DNA of 32,248 bases from Halobacteriales archaeon QS_5_70_15 (GTDB taxonomy: Archaea > Halobacteriota > Halobacteria > Halobacteriales > Haloarculaceae): assembly GCA_003022005.1 (NCBI GenBank), contig PXRQ01000102.1, positions 1 to 32,248 on the forward strand, in the 5' to 3' direction. The notes beneath the pieces are model-generated. The model worked only from the letters and a program-made list of their open reading frames with translations, made no database searches and was not told the DNA's origin. Of this stretch, positions 1-7,224 are shown in pieces (the first letter of the stretch is position 1; each line of letters opens with the position of its first letter). The position numbers and the translations under genes are program-made.

Positions 1-33
1 GGCGTCGACGCCCTCGAGTTCGAGGAGGCTCAC
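1..33 (-). CDS. livF: LivF-type ABC transporter ATPase, N-terminal fragment cut by the window edge
   Basis: Only the first eleven codons lie in the window. A GTG start at 33-31 overlaps the TGA stop of the upstream livG-type gene by four bases (GTGA), and the frame reads MSLLELEGVDA. A second ABC ATPase normally follows LivG in branched-chain amino acid import operons, and haloarchaeal LivF proteins commonly start this way. The assignment rests on position, the coupled start and this short peptide, so the rest of the gene must be read outside the window. Confidence 0.7.
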   Translation of the reverse strand, partial: MSLLELEGVDA

Positions 34-866
34 GCCGCCTCACCCCCCGAATCGGCGCCGGAGCTCGCCTCCTCCCCGACCGCGTCGGCCTGCGTCCCGA
101 GGTAGGCCTCGCGGACCCGCTCGTCGGCCATCACCTCCTCGGGAGTCCCGTCGGCGATGAGCGACCCCCGGTCGAGCACGAGGATGCGGTCGGAGATGCC
201 GAGGACGACCTCCATGTCGTGTTCGGTGACGACGAACGTGGTGTCTGTCTCCTCGTCGAGCCGGCGGATCAGCTGGACCATCCGCCGGGTCTCGCTGGCG
301 TTCATCCCCGCCGTGGGCTCGTCGAGCAGCACCACCGACGGGTCGCTCGCGAGCGCCAGGGCGATCTCCACCTTCCGCTTGTCGCCGTGCGAGAGGTTCG
401 CACACTCCGTCTCGGCGATCTCCTCGACCCCGACGAGGTCGATCACCTCCAGCACCTCGGCGGTGAGCTCCTCGTCCTGTCGGGCGACCGCGGTGAGGTC
501 GAGCGTCCGGTCGTCGTGGCTGATCCGGGCGATCCGGATGTTGTCCTGCACCGACAGCCCGTCGAAGACGTTGTTGATCTGGAAGCCCCGGGAGAGCCCG
601 AGCCGGTTTATCTCGAACGGCTCCATGCCGGTCACGTCGACGAGGTCGCCCCCCTCGCGGGGCCGGATGCGGACGGCCCCCTCGGTCGGGGCGAGCTGGC
701 CGGCGAGCAGGTTGTAGAACGTGGACTTGCCGGCGCCGTTCGGCCCGATGATGCTCGTGATCTCCCCCTCCCGGATGGAGACGCTGACGTCGTCGACGGC
801 GACGAGCATCCCGAAGCGGCGCTCTAATGCCTCGGTCTCGATGACCGTGTTCGCGCTCCCGCTCAT
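30..866 (-). CDS. livG: Branched-chain amino acid/amide-type ABC transporter ATP-binding protein (LivG-like)
   Basis: This 278-residue cytoplasmic ATPase would power a LivHM-type permease. Walker A is GPNGAGKS at residues 41-48, the signature is LSHGD at 158-162 (the usual LSGGQ is altered in the way seen in LivG proteins), Walker B is VVLLDEP at 178-184, and the H-loop histidine is in TEHDMEV near 216. The tail after residue 255 is acidic and glycine/serine rich. Its ATG overlaps the stop of livH by four bases (ATGA) and its stop overlaps the start of livF, so livH, livG and livF are probably translated from one message. The substrate cannot be read from an ATPase; amino acids, amides, urea and aromatic acids all use this family. 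Confidence 0.93.
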   Translation of the reverse strand: MSGSANTVIETEALERRFGMLVAVDDVSVSIREGEITSIIGPNGAGKSTFYNLLAGQLAPTEGAVRIRPREGGDLVDVTGMEPFEINRLGLSRGFQINNVFDGLSVQDNIRIARISHDDRTLDLTAVARQDEELTAEVLEVIDLVGVEEIAETECANLSHGDKRKVEIALALASDPSVVLLDEPTAGMNASETRRMVQLIRRLDEETDTTFVVTEHDMEVVLGISDRILVLDRGSLIADGTPEEVMADERVREAYLGTQADAVGEEASSGADSGGEAA

Positions 867-1741
867 GCCTCGGCACCCCCGAACAGGCCCTGCGGCTTGA
901 ACAGCAACACGAGGATCATGGCGACGAACGGGAACAGTTCGCCCGCCCCGGCGACGAGAATGCTGCCGAGCGAGATCATCAGGCCGATGAGGTAGGCCCC
1001 GACGAACGCCCCGGTGAACGACCCGAGCCCGCCGATGACGACGACGACGAACGCCTGGATGATGACCTGATTGCCGAGTCCGGGCGTGACCGCCTGCTGT
1101 GGCGCGGCGAGCGCCCCGCCGATACCCGCCAGCGCCGCCCCGACGAGGAAGACGCCCGTGTAGAGCCGCGGGACGTTGATCCCGAGCAGCCGGGCCATGT
1201 CCCGGTCGCTGGCCGTGGCGCGGACGACCCGCCCGATGTTCGTGGTCTTGAGGACCGCGAACAGCGCCGCCATCACGACGAGGGACATGAATATGACGAA
1301 CGCCCGGTAGGCGGGGATACCGACGCTCGGCGCGAGGGCGATATCGAACCGGAGCAGCTCGGGCGACTGTACGACCTTGGTGCCCGACCCGAAGACGAAC
1401 CGGATGACGTCCTCCAGGATGAGGACGAAGGCGAAGGTGAGCAGCAGCTGGTCCAGGTGACCCTTGTCGTAGATCCGCCGGATGAACCCGGCCTCGATGA
1501 ACACCCCCACCAGCGCGACGACGATCCCCGCCCCGACGACGCCCACCCAGAAGTTCCCGACGGCGCTTTCCACCGCCATGATGCCCACGTACGCCCCGAT
1601 GGCGTACAGTACCCCGTGTGCGAAGTTGAGCACGTCCAGCACGCCGAAGATGAGGCTGAGCCCGATGGCGACGAGGAACAGCCGGGAGCCGATACTGAGC
1701 CCGGTGATTATCTGGTCGACGATGAGCCCGGTCGATACCAT
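863..1741 (-). CDS. livH: Branched-chain amino acid/amide-type ABC transporter permease (LivH-like)
   Basis: The 292-residue protein starts MVSTGLIVDQIITGLSIG and consists of successive hydrophobic helices with the LivH-like stretch NFAHGVLYAIGAYVG near the N-terminus and GGLGSFTGAFVGAYLIG near the C-terminus. It forms half of the membrane channel with the LivM protein encoded divergently at 3318. I chose the ATG at 1741, not the in-frame ATG at 1816, because a TATA-like element (TTTAATC on this strand, 1765-1771) sits 27 bases upstream of 1741, the spacing for a leaderless message. The longer version would add a hydrophilic leader encoded by promoter and repeat sequence. It is the first gene of the livHGF unit. 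Confidence 0.92.
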   Translation of the reverse strand: MVSTGLIVDQIITGLSIGSRLFLVAIGLSLIFGVLDVLNFAHGVLYAIGAYVGIMAVESAVGNFWVGVVGAGIVVALVGVFIEAGFIRRIYDKGHLDQLLLTFAFVLILEDVIRFVFGSGTKVVQSPELLRFDIALAPSVGIPAYRAFVIFMSLVVMAALFAVLKTTNIGRVVRATASDRDMARLLGINVPRLYTGVFLVGAALAGIGGALAAPQQAVTPGLGNQVIIQAFVVVVIGGLGSFTGAFVGAYLIGLMISLGSILVAGAGELFPFVAMILVLLFKPQGLFGGAEA

Positions 1742-1762
1742 AGCAGGCAGGTTACATAGGAA

Positions 1763-1774
1763 TCGATTAAACCT
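1763..1774 (-). promoter_or_regulatory. Predicted TATA/BRE promoter of livHGF
   Basis: On the minus strand the sequence reads AAAGGTTTAATCG. Its centre is 27 bases upstream of the ATG at 1741, the archaeal TATA-to-start distance expected for a leaderless transcript, with purines in the BRE position. Confidence 0.6.
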
Positions 1775-1800
1775 TTCGTCCTCGGGAGGGGCCCCCGCGG

Positions 1801-1860
1801 CGATCCGCCGGTTCATGGAGCGATCCGCCGGTTCACGGAGCGATCCGCCGGTTCACGGAG
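1801..1860. repeat. Three tandem 20-base repeats between the livH and livK promoters
   Basis: Three head-to-tail copies with an exact 20-base period lie at 1801-1820, 1821-1840 and 1841-1860. Copies two and three are identical (CGATCCGCCGGTTCACGGAG) and copy one differs at one base (T for C at position 16). A fragment GGTTCACG follows at 1861-1868. The array lies between the livHGF TATA box (about 1768) and the livK TATA box (about 1910), roughly 30 bases from the former and 45 from the latter. Two helical turns per unit would place three binding sites on one face of the DNA, so a regulator site is plausible but unproven. Confidence 0.85.
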
Positions 1861-1903
1861 GGTTCACGCCCGCTCAGAGGACTGAGAGCGTTCGCCAACC
1901 ACA

Positions 1904-1916
1904 GGCTATATATATG
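1904..1916 (+). promoter_or_regulatory. Predicted TATA box of livK-livM
   Basis: GGCTATATATATG is a strong TATA element centred about 31 bases upstream of the ATG at 1942, giving at most a few bases of leader. No other AT-rich element lies between the 20-base repeats and the gene. Confidence 0.7.
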
Positions 1917-1941
1917 CCATGAACTAACGGGATGAAGACGC

Positions 1942-3291
1942 ATGCCAGGAAAGAGTGGGCGGAAGGCGGGATCAGGGCGGACAGAATCGGGGGGAGTGAA
2001 CCGGCGACGGTTCCTCGCGGGTGCCGGCGCCGGCACGGCGGCGGCGCTCGCCGGCTGTTCGGGTATCGGCGGCGGAGGCGGCGGTGGCGGCCCCATCACG
2101 ATCGGCGGGGTCTGGCTCCTCTCGGGGCTCGCCGAGGCGCTGGGCGCGGCCTCGGAGGCCGCGGCACAGGTCGCCGTCGACCAGATCAACGAGGAGGAGG
2201 ACGGCATCAACGGCCGCGAGGTCGAACTCGTCGTCCGCGACCACGGTGAAGACCCGCAGGGGCAGGTCCGGAGCCTCGTCCAGGAGGAGAACGCGGAGGT
2301 GTTGCTGGGCATGACCTCCTCGGGCGTGACGCTCAACACCATCCCGACGTGGGACTCGCTCGGGGTCCCGATCACGCTGACCGACATCGGGACGCCGTTC
2401 GCGACCGAACACGACGAGGAGCAGTACGGCGACCGGGCCGCGGGCATCGACAACCTGTTCCGGACGAACGCACACCTCTCGATCAACACGTACTCCATGG
2501 CGAAGTGGGCGTCCGAGAACTTCGACGAGGGGACGCGGGTCGCCAACATCGGCCCGGACTACGCCTACGGCGATCAGACCTGGGAGTACTTCAAGGCGTA
2601 CTCCGAGGGGCTCGGTTCGGGGTTCGAGTGGGGCGCCTCCGTGTTCCCGTCGCTGGGCGCCAGCGACATGACCCCGCAGATCAATCAGCTGACCGACGAC
2701 GATCCCGACATCGTGTTCTCCTCGATGTGGGCGGCCGACGTCGTCACGTTCGTCCAGCAGGCAGTCGAGGCGGGGCTGTACGACGTGATCGAGGATCAGC
2801 TCGCCACCATCTCGGCCGCGCCGGACGTCTTCGCCGCGCTCGGTGACACCGTCCCCGAGGGGCTCCACTGGAACGGGTGGTACCACCACCGCGCGTACGA
2901 CAACGACGTCAACGACACGTTCCTCGAGCGCTACCGCGAGAAGTACGAGGGGACGGACCTCCTCCCCCTCCCGTCGTTCACCGGCGGGAGTTCGTACGCG
3001 GCACCGTTCGCGTACAAGAAGGCCATCGAGTCGGCCGGTAGCACGGAGCCCGGGGACATCATCTCCGAGATGGAGGGGATGACGGTCGAGTCACCGTTCG
3101 GGCCGCTCACGTTCGACCCCGACACCCACCAGACCGACGCCCCGACGGCCTACGGCACGACGACCCAGGACACCGACGGGATGGACCTCCCCTACGACGG
3201 GGCGACGATAACCGACACCGGGACCCACACGCTCGACCGGGACACGGCACTGGACCTGCTCGAGGGGACCGACTGGCCGCCGGGAATCTAA
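1942..3291 (+). CDS. livK: ABC transporter substrate-binding lipoprotein (LivK-like, Peripla_BP_6 type)
   Basis: The 449-residue protein has a Tat-type signal (NRRRFLAGAGAGTAAALAGC, residues about 20-39) ending in a lipobox cysteine, then a glycine-rich spacer, as in haloarchaeal lipid-anchored binding proteins. The mature part begins with PITIGGVWLLSG and continues through the type I periplasmic-binding fold, including the segments AAQVAVDQINEE and VRDHGEDPQGQVRSLVQE. It would capture solute outside the membrane for the LivH/LivM channel. It is the first gene of a two-gene unit with livM, divergent from livHGF. The ligand is unknown: amino acid, amide, urea and aromatic-acid receptors share this fold. 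An ATG at 1932 is in another frame and is not used. Confidence 0.93.
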   Translation: MPGKSGRKAGSGRTESGGVNRRRFLAGAGAGTAAALAGCSGIGGGGGGGGPITIGGVWLLSGLAEALGAASEAAAQVAVDQINEEEDGINGREVELVVRDHGEDPQGQVRSLVQEENAEVLLGMTSSGVTLNTIPTWDSLGVPITLTDIGTPFATEHDEEQYGDRAAGIDNLFRTNAHLSINTYSMAKWASENFDEGTRVANIGPDYAYGDQTWEYFKAYSEGLGSGFEWGASVFPSLGASDMTPQINQLTDDDPDIVFSSMWAADVVTFVQQAVEAGLYDVIEDQLATISAAPDVFAALGDTVPEGLHWNGWYHHRAYDNDVNDTFLERYREKYEGTDLLPLPSFTGGSSYAAPFAYKKAIESAGSTEPGDIISEMEGMTVESPFGPLTFDPDTHQTDAPTAYGTTTQDTDGMDLPYDGATITDTGTHTLDRDTALDLLEGTDWPPGI

Positions 3292-3317
3292 AAGGGTTCC
3301 ACACTAACACCGACTCC

Positions 3318-4430
3318 ATGAGCTACCGAGTCCGCGAACGGTTCCTCGGCGGGGAGAGGACCGGGGCCCTCGTCGCCGGCGGGGTCGTCATACTGCTGGT
3401 GCTCCCGCTCGTCCTGCCGCCGTTCCAGACGACGCTCCTGACACGGACGCTCATCTTCGCGGTGTTCGCGACGGCGTTCAACCTGCTGTACGGCTACACC
3501 GGGCTGCTGTCGTTCGGCCACGCCATGTTCACCGCCGTCGCCGGGTACTCCGTCGCGAAGGTCGTCACGGTGCTCGCCCCAGCCCTCGGGTTCCCCGGGC
3601 TGTTCGGGGGCGTCTCGGTGCTGGCGACCTGGGTGTTCGCCATGGTCATCGGGGTCCTGATGGCCACCCTGATCGCGGTGTTCATCGGCTACCTGTCGGT
3701 CCAGCTCGAGGAGATCTACTTCGCGATGATCACCCTCTCGTTCAGCATGGCCCTCTGGGTCGTCTTCTTCCAGGACACCATCGGCGACGCCCTCGCGGCG
3801 TTCGGCATCGGCAACGGCGAGTTCTCGAACGGCTCGGACGGCATCACGTTCGTCATGGGCGACGTGAACCTGTTCGGGTTCGAGTTCGCGCTGGTGAACA
3901 TCCGGAACCCCGTCGCGTACTACTTCCTCACGGTGCTCGTCTTCGTGATCGCGATGTACGCGCTCTGGCGCATCGTCAACTCGCCGTTCGGGATGATCTG
4001 CCAGGCCATCAGGGAGAACCCCGGTCGGGCACGCGCGCTCGGCATCGACGTCACCTACCACAGCTGGATGACGTTCATCGTCTCCGGGGTCTTCTCCGGG
4101 CTCGCCGGGGCGCTGTTCATCCCGCTGGTGACGAACGCCAACCCGCAGTACGCCCACTGGTCGTTCTCGGCGCTGCCGGTCATCATGACGGTCATCGGCG
4201 GGCCGTACGCCTTCCTCGGGCCGCTGGTCGGCGCGTTCACCTACGACTACCTCCGGTGGTTCATCAGCCAGTTCGAGCTGCTCGAGACGTACTGGCAGTT
4301 CTCCTTCGGGGTGCTGCTGCTGGTCGTCGTCCTGTACTTCGACAACGGCGTCTACGGCGGCTTCGAGCGGATCCGCGAGTACCTCGAACAGCGCGGCGAA
4401 ACCGACGCCGAGGAACCGGCCGCGGACTGA
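3318..4430 (+). CDS. livM: Branched-chain amino acid/amide-type ABC transporter permease (LivM-like)
   Basis: The 370-residue membrane protein contains the LivM landmarks NLLYGYTGLLSFGHAMFTAVAG (shortened here to the core GYTGLLSFGHAMF, near residues 58-70), an AIRENPGRARALGID cytoplasmic loop near residue 235, and VIGGPYAFLGPLVGAF near residue 295. It pairs with the divergently encoded LivH as the second channel subunit. It begins 26 bases after livK with no clear promoter of its own, so the two are probably cotranscribed. The acidic C-terminal tail after about residue 350 is typical of halophile cytoplasmic ends. Confidence 0.93.
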   Translation: MSYRVRERFLGGERTGALVAGGVVILLVLPLVLPPFQTTLLTRTLIFAVFATAFNLLYGYTGLLSFGHAMFTAVAGYSVAKVVTVLAPALGFPGLFGGVSVLATWVFAMVIGVLMATLIAVFIGYLSVQLEEIYFAMITLSFSMALWVVFFQDTIGDALAAFGIGNGEFSNGSDGITFVMGDVNLFGFEFALVNIRNPVAYYFLTVLVFVIAMYALWRIVNSPFGMICQAIRENPGRARALGIDVTYHSWMTFIVSGVFSGLAGALFIPLVTNANPQYAHWSFSALPVIMTVIGGPYAFLGPLVGAFTYDYLRWFISQFELLETYWQFSFGVLLLVVVLYFDNGVYGGFERIREYLEQRGETDAEEPAAD

Positions 4431-4506
4431 CCCGGCTTTCCCTTCGCCGACCGATAACCCCCGGCACGACCGGCACGTATTCCCGCCCGTGACCCGAACC
4501 CCCGGT

Positions 4507-5436
4507 ATGGGCAGGGCATCGCCCGCGGCCGCGGCCGTCGCGATACTGGTTCTCGCGGGATGCGGTAGTGCCGTCGCACCGGGTCCCGACGGAACGCCGA
4601 CCCGGACCGTCACCCCCGCCCCGGTCCCGGAGGAGGCCGGGACCCCGAGCCCTCGCCCGACGCTCGCACCGGGGCTATCGGCCGAGCGCGTGTTCGACCC
4701 CGTCCGGTTCGCCGACGCCCACGCGGCCACGCTCGCGAACGGGTCGTTCACCGTGGTCCGGGAGGAGCGCAGGCGCTACGTGAACGGCTCGCTCCGCTCG
4801 AGCTACCGGAGCGTCGTCCGGATGTCGGAGGACGGCGACCGGTTCCGCTACGAACTGAACCAGACCGGCGTCGACGACAGCCGGACCAGCGAGCAGCGAC
4901 TCGTCAGGTACTCCGACGGGTCGGTCGTCTACGTCGCGACGACCCGCGGGGGGGAGACGACCTACTCGGTCGTCGGCGGTCCGGAGGCGCCGGCGGACCC
5001 CGGGACGGTCCTCCCGGGGAACGCGACCGCCCGGTTCGGGATCCTGCGGCTGTTCGGCTCGCTCCGGTTCGAGGTGCTCGACAGCCGGACGGTCGACGGG
5101 TGGACGGTCCACCGCCTGGCCGTCGAGAACGGCTCGCAGACGCTCGGCGGGCTGCGGAACGTCAGCGTGAACGCCACGGTACGGGAGGACGGGGTCGTGA
5201 CGGCCTACCGGCTCTCCTACCGGGTCGAGGACCTCCGTGTGGTCGTGGCCGTCGAGTTCAGCCGGGTCGGCGAGACCGAGGTGACCCCCCCGGACTGGCT
5301 CCCGGCGGCGCGGAACGCGACCGGCGCGGGGACGCCGACGCCGGTACGGACCGGCGGGGCGACCGCGAGCGGAACCGCGAGGGAGGTGGCACGGCCGACG
5401 GAGCGGACACGCGTCGCGACGCCCGCCGACGCGTGA
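4507..5436 (+). CDS. Haloarchaeal lipoprotein of unknown function (DUF7537-like)
   Basis: The 309-residue protein starts MGRASPAAAAVAILVLAGCGS, a signal peptide with a LAGC lipobox, so it should be lipid-anchored outside the cell. The mature region opens with a Pro/Thr-rich linker, then alternating strands with NGSFTVVREERRRYVNGS-type sequence, as in haloarchaeal lipoproteins annotated DUF7537; I assign that family from memory. A second low-complexity Thr/Ala/Arg-rich tail closes the protein. An in-frame GTG at 4489 is possible, but a TATA-like CGTATTCC about 27 bases upstream of 4507 favours the ATG. Its function is unknown; it lies convergent with the acyl-CoA synthetase and is not obviously tied to livM. 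Confidence 0.8.
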   Translation: MGRASPAAAAVAILVLAGCGSAVAPGPDGTPTRTVTPAPVPEEAGTPSPRPTLAPGLSAERVFDPVRFADAHAATLANGSFTVVREERRRYVNGSLRSSYRSVVRMSEDGDRFRYELNQTGVDDSRTSEQRLVRYSDGSVVYVATTRGGETTYSVVGGPEAPADPGTVLPGNATARFGILRLFGSLRFEVLDSRTVDGWTVHRLAVENGSQTLGGLRNVSVNATVREDGVVTAYRLSYRVEDLRVVVAVEFSRVGETEVTPPDWLPAARNATGAGTPTPVRTGGATASGTAREVARPTERTRVATPADA

Positions 5437-5570
5437 CGGTCGGGCCGCCGCCGGCATCGAGAACGGTTTCGCAGCGTCCGTCGGAGAAACCCGTCTCCGT
5501 GCGCCGTCCCGCGGCTACGCGACCGGGCGCCCCGTGCTCGGTCGAGCCCTCCGGCGGCCGTCGACGACCG

Positions 5571-7154
5571 CTATCCGCCCTCGATCCCCTCCCGTTCCCG
5601 GAGCTTCCGGCGCTGTATCTTCCCCGTGGTCGTCTGGGGGAGTTCGTCCATGAACTCGATCTCGCGGGGGTACTCGTGTTTGGCGAGGTTCTCGCGGACG
5701 AGGTCGCGTATCCCCTCGCGGAGGGCGTCGTCGCCGACCACGTCGGCGACGGGCTGGACGAACGCCTTGATGATCTCCCCGCGGATCTCCTCGGGGACGC
5801 CGATCACGCCGACCTGCTCGACGTCGGGGTGTTCGAGGACCGCGCTCTCGACCTCGCCCGGCCCCACGCGGTAGCCGGCGGTGATGATGACGTCGTCGTC
5901 GCGGGACTTGAACCAGAAGTAGCCCTCCGAATCGCGGTAGCCGAGGTCGCCCGTGAGATGCCACTCCCCCACCCGCGCCGCCGCCGTCTTCTCCGGGAGG
6001 TTCCAGTACTCCCGGAAGATGACCGGATCGCCGTCGTAGGGCGACCCTCCGCCGTGCCGGACGGCGATCTCGCCGACCTCGTCGGTCGGCACCTCCTCGC
6101 CGGTCTCCGGATCGACGACGGCGACGTCGTGGCCGGGGACCGGCTTGCCCATGCTCCCCGCCCGGGCCTCGAACCAGTCCCGGCAGTTCGTCACCAGCAG
6201 GTTCGCCTCCGTCTGACCGTAGAGCTCGTTGACGACGACGTCGTCGAGGGTCCCCGCGGCCCAGTCGAGTATCTCCGGGGTGAGGGGTTCGCCGCCCGAG
6301 CAGATCGCCTCCAGATCGAGGTCGTACGCCGACTCGGGCTCCTCTACCTTCATCATCATCCGGATCGCGGTGGGCGGGAGGAACGTGTCGGTGACGCCGA
6401 ACTCCTCGGCGATCCCGAAGGCCGTCTCGGCGTCGAACTTCCCCATCGGGTAGCCGACGACCGGCCGGCGGTAGTGCCACGCGGGGAACACGAGGTCCCC
6501 GAGCGCGCCGATCCACGCCCAGTCGGCGGGCGTCCACAGCACCGAGTCCTCGACGTCCCGCTCGAAGTACATCAGGAACGCCGGGCAGTGGCCGAGCCAG
6601 GCGCCGTGCCGGTGGAGGACCCCCTTCGGCGGCCCCGTCGAGCCGGAGGTGTACATGATGACCGCGGGCGTGTCGGCGTCCGTCCCGACGATGTCGAACT
6701 CCCGGGGCTGGCCCGCCGGCAGGTCCTCGAACGCGTGGGCGGCCCCGACCGCCTCGCCGTCGACCTCGACGACGTGCTCGAGGTCGGGGAGCCCCCCGCG
6801 GACGGCGTCGACTGCCTCGCGGGCCGAGGCGACCGCCCCGAGCTTCCAGCACGCGAGGTGGGTCAGGACGTTCGCGGGCTTCTGTGGCACCACGACCCCC
6901 ACGCGGTCCCCGCGCTCGACGCCCAGGTCCCGCAGCGCGCCCGCGACCCTGTTCGAACGGACGTCCAGGTCGTGGAACGTGTAGGTCTCCCGGCGGCCGT
7001 CGGGGTAGCCTTGGAACAGCGCGACGCTCCCCTTCGGGTCCTCGTGCTTGCGGAGGAGGTCGTGCGCCGCGTTGTAGTCCGCCGGCACGTCCCAGGCGAA
7101 CCCCTCGCGGGCGGCCTCGTACGTGTCGAAGTCGAGCGTGACGCGGTAGGTCAT
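5571..7154 (-). CDS. AMP-forming acyl-CoA synthetase (ANL superfamily), probable internal in-frame deletion
   Basis: The 527-residue enzyme would activate a carboxylic acid to its acyl-CoA using ATP. The phosphate-binding loop YTSGSTGPPKG (168-178), the VVNELYGQTEAN motif, the HLTGDLGYRDSEGYFWFK and SRDDDVIITAGYRVGPGEVE motifs, and the C-terminal catalytic lysine in TTTGKIQRRKLR (K512) are all present. The oddity is at residues 105-125: KLGAV runs straight into ASAREAVDAVRGGLPDLEHV, although relatives carry about 30-40 residues between these (the P-L-x-x-L-F ... Y-R-L-x-D-S-x-A segment). The frame is kept. The start at 7154 is chosen because the family begins there and an AAAACC/GGTTTT TATA-like element lies 27-30 bases upstream; the in-frame ATG at 7295 lies inside the kinase gene. 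The substrate is unknown. Confidence 0.85.
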   Translation of the reverse strand: MTYRVTLDFDTYEAAREGFAWDVPADYNAAHDLLRKHEDPKGSVALFQGYPDGRRETYTFHDLDVRSNRVAGALRDLGVERGDRVGVVVPQKPANVLTHLACWKLGAVASAREAVDAVRGGLPDLEHVVEVDGEAVGAAHAFEDLPAGQPREFDIVGTDADTPAVIMYTSGSTGPPKGVLHRHGAWLGHCPAFLMYFERDVEDSVLWTPADWAWIGALGDLVFPAWHYRRPVVGYPMGKFDAETAFGIAEEFGVTDTFLPPTAIRMMMKVEEPESAYDLDLEAICSGGEPLTPEILDWAAGTLDDVVVNELYGQTEANLLVTNCRDWFEARAGSMGKPVPGHDVAVVDPETGEEVPTDEVGEIAVRHGGGSPYDGDPVIFREYWNLPEKTAAARVGEWHLTGDLGYRDSEGYFWFKSRDDDVIITAGYRVGPGEVESAVLEHPDVEQVGVIGVPEEIRGEIIKAFVQPVADVVGDDALREGIRDLVRENLAKHEYPREIEFMDELPQTTTGKIQRRKLREREGIEGG

Positions 7155-7224
7155 GCGCGGCGGTTCGGAGGGGGGAGGCAAAACCGTGTGGGACGGCGCG
7201 GGACGGAGCCGGCGGGCGGCCCCG

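Noticed and set aside
1742..1816. Longer LivH starting at 1816
   Set aside because: The added residues are hydrophilic, cover the predicted promoter and come from the tandem repeat; the ATG at 1741 has a TATA box at the right distance.
1801..1860. CRISPR array
   Set aside because: The units are head-to-tail with no spacers and no cas genes nearby.
1..4430. Assigning a specific substrate (leucine/valine) to the Liv-type transporter
   Set aside because: The binding protein family covers amino acids, amides, urea and aromatic acids, and no ligand-defining context is visible; the nearby acyl-CoA synthetase is not in the same operon.
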